From assembly GCA_902783085.1 (NCBI GenBank), contig CACZPT010000004.1:1-15931 (forward strand): a stretch of 15,931 nucleotides of DNA, given 5' to 3'. The stretch is from an uncultured Methanobrevibacter sp. GTDB taxonomy: Archaea > Methanobacteriota > Methanobacteria > Methanobacteriales > Methanobacteriaceae. The number at the start of each line of letters is the position of its first letter. The first letter of the stretch is position 1. Under the pieces are notes generated by a model that had not been told where the DNA came from, did not search any database, and was given only the letters and a program-made list of their open reading frames with translations. This document shows positions 1-7,219 of the stretch, piece by piece. The position numbers and the translations under genes were made by a program.

Positions 1-168
1 ATGTACTATGGCATTTTAAAGTGAGATTGGAAAATACTAAAATATAGACACAATTACCATAAATTTTTAATGTCGAGAACTATAATTCCGTTTATTTTAA
101 CATTTTCCAAAATTAAATTCATTGAAATTTCTAATGATAATATTTGGATTCAGATTAAATAACAGTCG

Positions 169-183
169 TTTTTTTCTTTTTTT
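169..183 (+). terminator. T-rich archaeal-type terminator
   Basis: Two runs of seven T are separated by one C. Archaeal RNA polymerase can stop at such oligo-T tracts without a hairpin. It would end a plus-strand transcript entering from the left, but no gene to its left is visible, so the role is inferred. Confidence 0.4.
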
Positions 184-240
184 ATTATGTGGGTTGTTGG
201 AATCTTAGTTATTTAATAGTATATAACTAGTAAAGCCAAC

Positions 241-248
241 TTATATAT
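241..248 (+). promoter_or_regulatory. TATA box of the apgM-glmM transcript
   Basis: TTATATAT is preceded by A-rich bases suitable as a BRE. A start of transcription about 26 bases downstream (near 268-272) would leave a leader of about 22 bases that contains the AGGTGAT ribosome binding site at 284-290. Position and sequence are seen; promoter activity is inferred. Confidence 0.45.
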
Positions 249-293
249 TTATTAAAAAATAAAATTACAGTTGTATATTTATTAGGTGATATT

Positions 294-1532
294 GTGAAAG
301 GAATTATTTTAATCATGGATGGTATGGGGGATCGTCCTTTAAAAGAATTTGATAATCAAACTCCTCTTCAAGCTGCTAAAACTCCAAATATGGATAAAAT
401 GGCTAAAGAAGGAATTACTGGAATTATGGATTCAATTGCGCCAGGTATTATTCCGGGTAGTGATACTGCACATATTTCAATATTGGGTTATGATCCTTAT
501 GTTGTATATACTGGAAGGGGTCCTTTTGAAGCATCGGGTGTTGGTGTTGATGTTATCCCTGGGGATATTGCATTTAGATGTAATTTTTCAACTGTGGATG
601 ATGATTTAATTGTAACTGATAGGCGTGCTGGAAGAATAAGGCAAGGGACTAAGGATATCGTTGAAGTATTAAATACTATGGTTTTAGATGATTATCCTGA
701 TGTTAAAATTATTTTTAAGGAATCTACTGGTCACAGGGCAGTTTTAGTACTTAGGGGTGAAGGTTTATCTGATAAAGTAAGTGATGCTGATCCTAAAGTT
801 GAAGGAAATAAGCCTAAAGAAGTTAAAGCCTTAGATGATAGTGTTGAAGCTAAAAAAACTGCAGATATTTTAAATAAATTAGTTGTCAAATCTTATGAAA
901 TGATTAATGATCATCCGGTTAATTTAGAAAGGATTGAAAATGGTGAACCTCCTGCCAATATTATTATTCCTCGTGGTGCAGGTGCAGTACCTGTTGTAGA
1001 AGCATTAAACGATAAATATGAAGTTAATTCTGCATGTATTGCAGAAACGGGTCTTATTATGGGTATTGCTAGATTTGCAGGAATGGATATAATTGAAATG
1101 GATGATGTAACTGGTGGGGTTGACACCAATTTAGATAATATTCGTGATACTATCATTGATCAGGTTAAAAATTCAGACCATGACTTTTTCTTAATTAATA
1201 TTGATGGTGCTGATGAGGCAGGTCATGATGGCAATGCAAGAGAAAAATTGGAATTTATAGAAAAAGTTGATAGGGTTGTGATGAGTGAAATTTTAAAACT
1301 TGAAAATGTCTATATTTTCTTAACAGCTGATCATTCAACACCTATTTCTGTTATGAACCATTCTGGAGATCCTGTACCTGTTCTTATTCGTGGTCCTGAG
1401 GTACGGGTTGATGATGTATCCAGATTTTCCGAAGTCGATGCAGCAAAAGGTGGACTTTGCAGAATTCGAGGTAGTGATGTAATGAATATTATGATGGATT
1501 TAATGAATTATGCACATAAATTCGGAGCATAG
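294..1532 (+). CDS. apgM: 2,3-bisphosphoglycerate-independent phosphoglycerate mutase, archaeal type
   Basis: Interconverts 3-phosphoglycerate and 2-phosphoglycerate in glycolysis and gluconeogenesis in the cytoplasm. At 412 residues it has the usual length of the archaeal branch of the alkaline-phosphatase-like superfamily, which is shorter than bacterial GpmI. Metal and catalytic signatures are all in place: D9 in the N-terminal MDGMGDRP, the phosphorylated serine S56 in PGSDTAH, D304/D307/H311 in the DGADEAGHDG block, and D346/H347 in TADHSTP followed by H356. Translation starts at a GTG, chosen because AGGTGAT at 284-290 sits three bases ahead and the protein begins exactly at the family motif. 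It is first in a two-gene unit with the mutase that begins 9 bases after its stop. Nothing looks damaged. Identity is confident from motifs. Confidence 0.95.
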   Translation: MKGIILIMDGMGDRPLKEFDNQTPLQAAKTPNMDKMAKEGITGIMDSIAPGIIPGSDTAHISILGYDPYVVYTGRGPFEASGVGVDVIPGDIAFRCNFSTVDDDLIVTDRRAGRIRQGTKDIVEVLNTMVLDDYPDVKIIFKESTGHRAVLVLRGEGLSDKVSDADPKVEGNKPKEVKALDDSVEAKKTADILNKLVVKSYEMINDHPVNLERIENGEPPANIIIPRGAGAVPVVEALNDKYEVNSACIAETGLIMGIARFAGMDIIEMDDVTGGVDTNLDNIRDTIIDQVKNSDHDFFLINIDGADEAGHDGNAREKLEFIEKVDRVVMSEILKLENVYIFLTADHSTPISVMNHSGDPVPVLIRGPEVRVDDVSRFSEVDAAKGGLCRIRGSDVMNIMMDLMNYAHKFGA

Positions 1533-1541
1533 GTTGATTGT

Positions 1542-2879
1542 ATGGCGGCTAAAAAACTTTTTGGAACATCCGGAATCAGAGGTAAAATCAACAGTGAAGT
1601 TACATGTGAACTTGCATTGAATGTAGGCAAGGCACTTGCAACTTATTTGAACAATAAAGGCAGTGTTGTTTTAGGTTATGATACAAGAACCACTAATCAA
1701 ATGCTCGACCAGGCTATTTGCGCAGGACTTCTTGAAAGTGGAGTGGATGTAATTAAAATAGGGATGGTTCCAACACCATTAGTTGGCTATGCTTGTGAAA
1801 AACTTGATGCTGATGCTGGAATTATGCTTACAGCTTCCCATAATCCTTCCCAATATAATGGAATTAAAATATGGAATAAAAATGGTATGGCTTATACTTC
1901 CGCTCAGGAAAGTGAAATTGAAGATATTTACAATAATAAGTCATATGGGTCTGTTAACTGGGATGAAGTGGGTTTAATTTATTATAATGAAGAAATTAAA
2001 GGACAATATATTGATGATTTGGCAAGTATGGTTAATATTAAACCGGGTTTAAAAGTTGTTATTGATTGTGCATCCGGTGCTGGAAGTGAAATATCACCTT
2101 TAGTATTTAGAAAAGCAGGTTGTGAAGTGACAACCTTAAATTCCCAACCGGATGGATTTTTCCCTGGAAGAAATCCTGAACCTAACGGTGAAAACTTAGG
2201 TAATTTAATGAAGACTGTTGTGGCCGTCGGGGCGGATTTGGGTATTGCGCATGATGGTGATGCGGACCGTATGATAACGGTTGATGAAAAAGGCCAAATC
2301 TCTCCTTTTGATTCTCTTTTAGCTTTAATTTCAAAAGAATTTGATGGGGATATTGTAACAACTGTTGATGCTGGTTTATGTATGGATGAATCTGTTAAAG
2401 GTGAGGTTTTAAGAACTCCTGTTGGTGATGTTAATGTGGCTGAAGTCATCATTGAGAAAAATGCGGCATTTGGTGGTGAACCTTCTGGAACTTGGTTGCA
2501 TCCTGATTTTTGCATGTGTCCTGATGGTATTTTATCTGGTCTTAGAATGGCTGAACTTGTTTCAAAGAGGGGTAAATTATCTGATTTATTAAATGAAATT
2601 CCATCTTATCCAAATATTCGTGAAAAAATTACATGTTCTAAAGAAGCTAAAATTAAAGTAATGGAAAATATGGAAAATTTACTTAAAGAAGAATTTGATG
2701 ACATTAGGGATATTAACTCAATTGATGGTGTTAGATTAACGTTTGGTGATGATAGTTGGGTTTTAGTAAGGCCTTCTGGAACAGAAGATTATGTTAGAAT
2801 TACTTTGGAGTCACGTGATGCTGGAAGGGCAGAGGAAATTAAAGCTGCTTGTATTAAAATTATCAATGACAATATATGA
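1542..2879 (+). CDS. glmM: phosphoglucosamine mutase, archaeal GlmM family (copy 1)
   Basis: Alpha-D-phosphohexomutase family enzyme, expected to convert glucosamine-6-phosphate to glucosamine-1-phosphate, feeding GlmU and UDP-GlcNAc synthesis. All four domain landmarks are visible in 445 residues: N-terminal LFGTSGIRG (6-14), the catalytic phosphoserine loop TASHNP with S99, the Mg loop DGDADR (238-243), the sugar loop GEPSGT (312-317), and the phosphate-binding RPSGTE (410-415). Start is ATG at 1542 with AGGTTGAT at 1531-1538 overlapping the apgM stop, so it is probably cotranscribed with apgM. The sugar loop differs from that of the second copy at 9226-10590 (GEENGG), so the two may have different substrates. 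It might act on glucose or mannose phosphates instead; the GlmM assignment rests on overall style and the glmU gene nearby. Confidence 0.85.
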   Translation: MAAKKLFGTSGIRGKINSEVTCELALNVGKALATYLNNKGSVVLGYDTRTTNQMLDQAICAGLLESGVDVIKIGMVPTPLVGYACEKLDADAGIMLTASHNPSQYNGIKIWNKNGMAYTSAQESEIEDIYNNKSYGSVNWDEVGLIYYNEEIKGQYIDDLASMVNIKPGLKVVIDCASGAGSEISPLVFRKAGCEVTTLNSQPDGFFPGRNPEPNGENLGNLMKTVVAVGADLGIAHDGDADRMITVDEKGQISPFDSLLALISKEFDGDIVTTVDAGLCMDESVKGEVLRTPVGDVNVAEVIIEKNAAFGGEPSGTWLHPDFCMCPDGILSGLRMAELVSKRGKLSDLLNEIPSYPNIREKITCSKEAKIKVMENMENLLKEEFDDIRDINSIDGVRLTFGDDSWVLVRPSGTEDYVRITLESRDAGRAEEIKAACIKIINDNI

Positions 2880-2896
2880 ATTTCAAACATTTCACC

Positions 2897-2904
2897 TTTA
2901 AATT
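2897..2904 (+). promoter_or_regulatory. possible TATA box of the iron-sulfur flavoprotein gene
   Basis: TTTAAATT lies in the 56-base gap after glmM. A transcript start about 26 bases on would leave a short leader holding GGTG at 2927-2930, five bases before the ATG. The gene could equally be read through from glmM. Confidence 0.3.
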
Positions 2905-2935
2905 TGATTCATGATTAACTAAAACCGGTGCCGAT

Positions 2936-3664
2936 ATGAAATATGTAATAATTAACGGGTCTCCAAGAAAGAAAAATACATGGGCAATCGTAAAACATAT
3001 TCAAAGTAATCTTGAAGCTACATTTGAAGAGATACATTTAAAAGATTATAACATTCCATTATGTAATGGATGTTATAATTGCATATTGAAGGGTGAAAAA
3101 TACTGCCCTCATTTTGATAAAATAAATACAATAATGGATAAATTAAAATCCGCAGATGCTTTTATAATAGCTTCACCGGTATATGCAATGAATGTAACGG
3201 CTATTTTAAAGAATTTTATTGATCACACTGCTTATTTATATCACAGACCAGAATTTTTCACAAAAAAAGCACTGGTTGTAGTATCTACTGCAGGAGCAGG
3301 TCAAAAAAAGGTGGCCAAATATATTGATGAAACATTAAGACACTGGGGAGTAAATAAAGTTTATAAAATAGCTTTTGCATGCGGAGCAAAAGAATCCCTT
3401 GAAACTAAAGACATTGATAAAACAGCAATCAAATTTAAAAAAGATGTTGAAACAGCTAAAATGCATTCTCCAAAATTTGGGGATATTATATTTTTCAATG
3501 TTTGGAAAGCAATGGCTGTTGGTGAAAATCCAATCGAAACAGATAAAGAATTTTGGATTAATAATGACCTGATTAATCATGATTTTTCACCTGATGTTAA
3601 ATTAGGATTTTTTAAAAAAATATTTTCAAAATTAATGTTTAATATTTTAAAAAGAGTAATGTAG
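2936..3664 (+). CDS. iron-sulfur flavoprotein (Isf-like), NADPH-dependent FMN reductase fold
   Basis: A 242-residue flavodoxin-like protein. The N-terminal NGSPRKKNTW (7-16) is the FMN phosphate loop of this fold, and SPVYAMNVTA near 89-98 is the second flavin-contacting loop. The cysteines C43, C46, C49 and C57 form C-x2-C-x2-C-x7-C, the compact motif that binds a 4Fe-4S cluster in methanogen Isf proteins. These proteins are cytoplasmic dimers that pass electrons from ferredoxin-like donors to FMN and have been linked to handling of oxygen species. About 50 C-terminal residues exceed the usual Isf length; they are rich in Phe and Lys and show no domain I recognise. The convergent neighbour is a rubredoxin, which fits a redox role. 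Start is ATG with GGTG upstream. Exact partner and substrate are unknown. Confidence 0.8.
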   Translation: MKYVIINGSPRKKNTWAIVKHIQSNLEATFEEIHLKDYNIPLCNGCYNCILKGEKYCPHFDKINTIMDKLKSADAFIIASPVYAMNVTAILKNFIDHTAYLYHRPEFFTKKALVVVSTAGAGQKKVAKYIDETLRHWGVNKVYKIAFACGAKESLETKDIDKTAIKFKKDVETAKMHSPKFGDIIFFNVWKAMAVGENPIETDKEFWINNDLINHDFSPDVKLGFFKKIFSKLMFNILKRVM

Positions 3665-3761
3665 TCAATTCTATATCACTAATTTTAGAATCTTTTTTAT
3701 AGTGATTGAAATTCAGATGATTGTTTTAATTAGTTAAAAAAAGATAAAATAAGAAGATGAA
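3665..3761. terminator. convergent terminator region between flavoprotein and rubredoxin genes
   Basis: After the flavoprotein stop a weak 7-bp inverted repeat, ATCACTA and TAGTGAT, brackets an 18 to 20 base loop with a T6 run near 3691-3697, suitable for ending the plus-strand transcript. On the minus strand the A7 block at about 3736-3742 gives T7 downstream of rubredoxin. Both are inferred terminators. Confidence 0.4.
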
Positions 3762-3929
3762 TTATTCATCTTCTGCAATAAATGCATCAATTCCTAAAGC
3801 GGCACATTCTGGACATACCCAGTCATCTGGCATGTCTGCAGGTGTTGCTCCGGCAGGTATGTTATATGCTGGATCTCCTTTTTCAGAATCAAATTTGTAC
3901 TCACAATGTAAACAAACATATATTGTCAT
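3762..3929 (-). CDS. rubredoxin
   Basis: A small 55-residue protein on the minus strand. It carries the two rubredoxin knuckles, CLHC (C6, C9) and CPEC (C39, C42), that bind a single Fe in four Cys ligands, plus the family hallmarks GDP at 18-20, PAG near 25-27 and PDDWVCP at 34-40. Length is normal for rubredoxin (about 52-55). It is a soluble one-electron carrier, in methanogens used for example with flavodiiron protein, rubrerythrin or superoxide-reducing enzymes; the partner here is not shown. Start is ATG at 3929 with GGAGAT at 3941-3936 on the minus strand, six bases ahead. It ends in acidic residues. It lies convergent to an iron-sulfur flavoprotein gene, which may be a functional partner. 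The C-terminal knuckle is followed by CAALGIDAF rather than the usual CGxGKDxF, a mild variation. Confidence 0.93.
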   Translation of the reverse strand: MTIYVCLHCEYKFDSEKGDPAYNIPAGATPADMPDDWVCPECAALGIDAFIAEDE

Positions 3930-3963
3930 TTTATTATCTCCTTATTTTTTTATTAGCATTGCC

Positions 3964-3972
3964 AATATAATT
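3964..3972 (-). promoter_or_regulatory. likely TATA box of rubredoxin
   Basis: On the minus strand the bases read AATTATATT. A start about 26 bases downstream falls near 3942, just ahead of the GGAGAT ribosome binding site at 3941-3936. Inferred from spacing only. Confidence 0.35.
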
Positions 3973-4280
3973 TTAATTGTATTGAAACTATTATTTAAAA
4001 TTACTTATTTGTGATTGAAACTGAATCATCCTTCTTGTTAGGCATATATCATTTATTGCTTTAAAAAATTAACTTATCTGATTTTGATTAAAATCTGCAA
4101 TCCGTAAAACATAATATTGTTTTTAAAAAACTTTGATAAATTTAGTGGAAAGAAAAAATGCTGTTTTAAAGAGATTTGATTTAAAATTAGTCTTTGAAAT
4201 GATGAAGGGGATGCTTTGATATTCCACATGTTTTTTGTGAAAGTCTTAATTAGTAAAGTTAATTAATTAATATATTATTA
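3973..4280. other. AT-rich spacer between divergent rubredoxin and glmU
   Basis: About 300 bases with no supported gene. A 53-codon open stretch exists on the minus strand (about 4230 down to 4072) but has no ribosome binding site and random-looking composition. ATTGAAACT occurs twice, near 3982 and 4014, but flanks do not match, so it is not a repeat array. No tRNA-like or GC-rich RNA segment is seen. Confidence 0.4.
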
Positions 4281-4288
4281 ATATATAT
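4281..4288 (+). promoter_or_regulatory. likely TATA box of the glmU operon
   Basis: ATATATAT lies in a very AT-rich stretch (4258-4297) with several alternative TATA-like matches. A transcript start near 4310 would leave a leader of about 25 bases that contains AGGGGT at 4323-4328. It would drive glmU and probably the four genes after it. Confidence 0.35.
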
Positions 4289-4322
4289 TATTCTAAGATA
4301 TTTTTTAAAAATTAATAATAAA

Positions 4323-4328
4323 AGGGGT
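4323..4328 (+). promoter_or_regulatory. ribosome binding site that favours a TTG start for glmU
   Basis: AGGGGT ends one base before the ATG at 4330, too close for normal use, but seven bases before the TTG at 4336. Starting at TTG gives a protein beginning with KAIILSAGEG directly after Met, the usual N-terminus in this family. Confidence 0.5.
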
Positions 4329-4335
4329 TATGATA

Positions 4336-5613
4336 TTGAAAGCTATAATTTTAAGCGCTGGTGAAGGGTCAAGAATGAGGCCGCTAACACTTACAAAGCC
4401 TAAAACAATGTTGCCAGTTGCTGGAAAACCAATCATTCAATATAACATTGAATCTTTAAGAAATAATGGTATTAAAGATATATTATTAATTGTACGTTAT
4501 AAGGAAGAAATTATTCGCAATTATTTTGGCGATGGATCAAAATTTGGAGTTAACATAACTTATAAAACTCAAAAGGATTTTTTAGGAACAGCTAATGCAA
4601 TATCTTATGCAGAAGATTTTGTTGATGATAGTTTAATTGTTTTAAACGGAGATATTATTTTGGATGATGAAATTATTGGTGAAATCATCAAAAAATACAA
4701 TTATTTAAATCCTGATACTTTAATGGTTTTAACTGAAGTGGAAAATCCTTCTGCTTTTGGTGTTGTTGAAATAGATAATGGAAATATTAAAAAAATTGTT
4801 GAAAAACCTAAAAAAGAAGAAGCACCAAGTAATCTTGTCAATGCCGGAATCTATATTTTTAACAATGATATTTTTGATAAGATTAAAAGAACAGAGATTT
4901 CCGAAAGAGAAGAATTTGAAATAACTGATTCTGTTTCTATACAGATAGCTGAAAATAAATCTGTCATTGGTCATAAAACAGATAAGGATTGGATTGATGT
5001 TGGAAGGCCGTGGGAACTTATTGAAGTTAACGAAGCACTTATCAGTGATTTAAAAACACAGATTAACGGTAAAGTTGAAAATGGTGCTCATCTTCATGGT
5101 GAAGTTTATTTAGGTAAAAACAGTATTATTCGGGCTGGAGTTTACATTGAAGGAAATGTTTACATTGGTGAAAACTGTGATGTGGGTCCTAATTCTTATA
5201 TTCGGGGCAATACCTTTTTAGGCGATAATGTTCATGTGGGTAATGCTGTTGAAATTAAAAATTCCATTATTATGGAAAACACTAATGTTAGTCATTTAAG
5301 TTATGTTGGTGATTCTGTAATAGGATCTAACTGTAATATTGCAGCGGGAACCAACATAGCTAATTTACGTTTTGATAATGCAACAATTAAAACTAAAATT
5401 AAAAATGAAAAAATTGACAGTGGAAGACGTAAGCTCGGTGCGATTATTGGGGATTCTGTAAAAACAGGTATTAATTCAAGTTTCTCACCGGGTGTTAAGG
5501 TAGGTTCTAACTCCACTATCGGTTCTGGTGTTTTATTGTATGAGGATTTACCCTCTGATACAAGAGTATTATTAAAACAAAATCATATTATTCAGGATAA
5601 GAATAAACAATAA
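4336..5613 (+). CDS. glmU: bifunctional glucosamine-1-phosphate N-acetyltransferase / UDP-GlcNAc pyrophosphorylase
   Basis: Acetylates glucosamine-1-phosphate and couples the product to UTP, giving UDP-GlcNAc for pseudomurein, glycans and related products. The N-terminal half is a nucleotidyltransferase: GEGSRMRPLT and KPKTMLPV near the start, then LNGDIILD carrying the metal-binding Asp, VNAGIYIFN, and DWIDVGRPWEL before the domain ends near residue 235. The C-terminal half is a left-handed beta-helix of hexapeptide repeats with the archaeal Sugar-1-P acetyltransferase signature (NAVEIKNSII, HLSYVGDS, GTNIANLRFD, SGRRKLGAIIGD, KTGINSSFSPG), matching the ST0452/MJ1101 type. I set the start at TTG 4336 from ribosome-site spacing; an ATG at 4330 would add two residues. 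It heads a run of five plus-strand genes. GlmM supplying the substrate lies 1.5 kb upstream. Confidence 0.92.
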   Translation: MKAIILSAGEGSRMRPLTLTKPKTMLPVAGKPIIQYNIESLRNNGIKDILLIVRYKEEIIRNYFGDGSKFGVNITYKTQKDFLGTANAISYAEDFVDDSLIVLNGDIILDDEIIGEIIKKYNYLNPDTLMVLTEVENPSAFGVVEIDNGNIKKIVEKPKKEEAPSNLVNAGIYIFNNDIFDKIKRTEISEREEFEITDSVSIQIAENKSVIGHKTDKDWIDVGRPWELIEVNEALISDLKTQINGKVENGAHLHGEVYLGKNSIIRAGVYIEGNVYIGENCDVGPNSYIRGNTFLGDNVHVGNAVEIKNSIIMENTNVSHLSYVGDSVIGSNCNIAAGTNIANLRFDNATIKTKIKNEKIDSGRRKLGAIIGDSVKTGINSSFSPGVKVGSNSTIGSGVLLYEDLPSDTRVLLKQNHIIQDKNKQ

Positions 5614-5631
5614 TAAAAAACTAGTGATATT

Positions 5632-6111
5632 ATGGATAATATTAAAGACTCTGTTGTAATATGTTCTGGTGCTCAGGTAATTGGGGATGTTGAAATTGGT
5701 GAAGATGCTTCCATATGGCATGGTGCTGTTGTTCGTGGGGATGTAAATTCCATTAAAATTGGAAATAATTCTAATGTTCAGGATAATTGTGTTATCCATT
5801 GTTCTAAAGGATTTCCAACTGTAATTAAAGATAATGTTTCTATTGGTCATGGTGCGGTTGTTCATGGATGCATACTTGAGGATAATGTTTTAGTTGGAAT
5901 GAATGCAACTATTTTAAACGGTGCTAAAATTGGTAAAAATTCCATTGTCGGTGCTGGAGCGGTTGTAAGTGAAGGTAAGGAATTTCCGCCAAATAGTTTA
6001 ATTTTAGGTGTTCCGGCCAGATTAATTAAGGAAGTTTCAGCCGAACAAATCATACACATTCGGGATAATGCAGATAATTATGTAAAACTTTCTAAACAAT
6101 ATGGGGAATGA
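5632..6111 (+). CDS. gamma-class carbonic anhydrase family protein (hexapeptide beta-helix)
   Basis: A 159-residue left-handed beta-helix protein of the gamma carbonic anhydrase / PaaY / YrdA group. Three histidines, H56 in VIHCS, H73 in IGHG and H78 in VVHGC, match the zinc or iron ligands of methanogen Cam, including the five-residue spacing of the last two. R35 and D37 (VVRGDV) and Q50/D51/N52 match residues that shape the trimer and active site. Unlike the archetype Cam it has no signal peptide and lacks the acidic-loop insertion, so it belongs to the shorter CamH-like class, whose activity is variable. It may hydrate CO2 in the cytoplasm, or be a non-carbonic-anhydrase member. It starts at ATG with AGTGAT at 5623-5628, 18 bases after the glmU stop, and is likely cotranscribed with glmU and hisC. 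Confidence 0.82.
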   Translation: MDNIKDSVVICSGAQVIGDVEIGEDASIWHGAVVRGDVNSIKIGNNSNVQDNCVIHCSKGFPTVIKDNVSIGHGAVVHGCILEDNVLVGMNATILNGAKIGKNSIVGAGAVVSEGKEFPPNSLILGVPARLIKEVSAEQIIHIRDNADNYVKLSKQYGE

Positions 6112-6118
6112 TTAAATA

Positions 6119-7219
6119 ATGAAACCAAGACAAGTTGTTAGTGATATGGACTCTTATGTTCCAGGTAAATCTCAAGATGAAATAGCTAGTGAATTTGGAG
6201 TTAAAAAAGAAGATATAATAAAGTTGGGGTCTAATGAAAACCCTTGGGGTCCATCTCCAAAAGCTATTGAAGCTATTGGGGAGGAAATAAATTCCATTAA
6301 TCGATATCCTGAATCCCAGCTTAAGGATTTGGTGCATGAGGTTGCACTTTATGCGGGTGTTTGTGACAGTCAGGTTATTATCGGCGGGGATGGTGCTGAT
6401 GAGATTATTGATGTTTTAGCTAAAACATTTATTGAACCGGATGATGAGTTTATTGTACCTTTGCCATCTTATATGTATTATGAGTATCTTTTAAAGCAAT
6501 ATGGGGCAGTTCCTGTTTATGCTAAATGGGATTTGGATAATAATGTTTTGGATGTTGAATCTATTTTTGATAGGATTACTTCTAAAACTAAAATGATATT
6601 TTTATGCTCTCCGAATAATCCGACTGGTACTTTGATTGATAAGATTGATTTAATTGAAATAGCTGGTAAAAATCCGGATGTTTTGGTTGTTGTTGATGAG
6701 GCTTATTTTGAATACAGTGAAGTTACAAACAAGGATTTGATTAATGATTATGATAATGTTTTTATTATCAGAACGATGTCTAAAGTTTTAGGTCTTGCGG
6801 GAATGAGGATTGGTTATGGTCTTGCATGTGAAGAAATTATTGAGTATATGCATAGAATAAAACCTGTGTTTTCCCTAACTAGACTGTCTTATGTGGCTGC
6901 TATTAATACTTTCAGGGATAGTGAATATATTGAAAGGTCAATTAAAGATGGAATTGAAAGTAGAGATTATTTAATCGCTGAATTGTCAAAGATTAATTCT
7001 TTAAATGTATTTGAATCAAAATCTAATTTCATATTAATTGGTGTTAAGGATACTGGATTTACAGCTACTGAAATTACAAAAGAATTCATGAAAAGGGGTA
7101 TTATTGTAAGGGACTGCACTTCATTTAAGGGTCTTGATGAATATTGGATTAGAATAAGTATTTGTACGATGGATGAAAACAGAAAATTCATTAGGGTAGT
7201 TCATGAGGTACTGGGCTGA
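6119..7219 (+). CDS. hisC: histidinol-phosphate aminotransferase
   Basis: A PLP enzyme of aminotransferase class I/II that makes histidinol phosphate from imidazole-acetol phosphate and glutamate in histidine synthesis. At 366 residues it has normal length. Visible motifs: LGSNENPWGPSP (36-47) typical of HisC, IIGGDGADEII near 87-97, SPNNPTG (164-170), VVDEAYFEYS (191-200) with the ring-stacking Asp and Tyr, the PLP lysine K222 in TMSKVLGLAGMRIGY, and WIRIS near the C-terminus with the substrate-binding Arg. Start is ATG at 6119, seven bases after the previous stop; GGGGAATGAT upstream overlaps that stop. It overlaps the next gene by one base, showing a tight operon. Related enzymes acting on aromatic or other amino acids exist, but the N-terminal motif favours HisC. 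Confidence 0.9.
   Translation: MKPRQVVSDMDSYVPGKSQDEIASEFGVKKEDIIKLGSNENPWGPSPKAIEAIGEEINSINRYPESQLKDLVHEVALYAGVCDSQVIIGGDGADEIIDVLAKTFIEPDDEFIVPLPSYMYYEYLLKQYGAVPVYAKWDLDNNVLDVESIFDRITSKTKMIFLCSPNNPTGTLIDKIDLIEIAGKNPDVLVVVDEAYFEYSEVTNKDLINDYDNVFIIRTMSKVLGLAGMRIGYGLACEEIIEYMHRIKPVFSLTRLSYVAAINTFRDSEYIERSIKDGIESRDYLIAELSKINSLNVFESKSNFILIGVKDTGFTATEITKEFMKRGIIVRDCTSFKGLDEYWIRISICTMDENRKFIRVVHEVLG

Larger units (their letters stand above)
1..293. other. AT-rich intergenic region before apgM
   Basis: No convincing gene is seen on either strand. The first 47 bases are open in the third forward frame up to a TAG, so the tail of an upstream plus-strand gene cannot be excluded, but it is too short to recognise. 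The stretch holds a T-rich block at 169-183 that could end an upstream transcript, and a TATA-like promoter near 241 serving apgM. The rest is featureless AT-rich DNA. Confidence 0.5.

Noticed and set aside
1982..2515. 177-codon open frame on the minus strand within glmM copy 1
   Set aside because: It is the antisense of a well-conserved phosphohexomutase and its translation matches no family style.
3977..4022. ATTGAAACT occurring twice about 32 bases apart, resembling the end of CRISPR repeats
   Set aside because: The bases around the two copies do not match and there are no further copies, so there is no repeat-spacer array.
4199..4222. ATGATGA as a possible C box of a C/D guide RNA
   Set aside because: No D box (CTGA) or C'/D' pair follows at a suitable distance.
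4072..4230. 53-codon open frame on the minus strand in the rubredoxin-glmU spacer
   Set aside because: No ribosome binding site or TATA at a proper distance, and the translation is a random-looking mix of Phe, Lys, Leu and Asn expected in AT-rich DNA.
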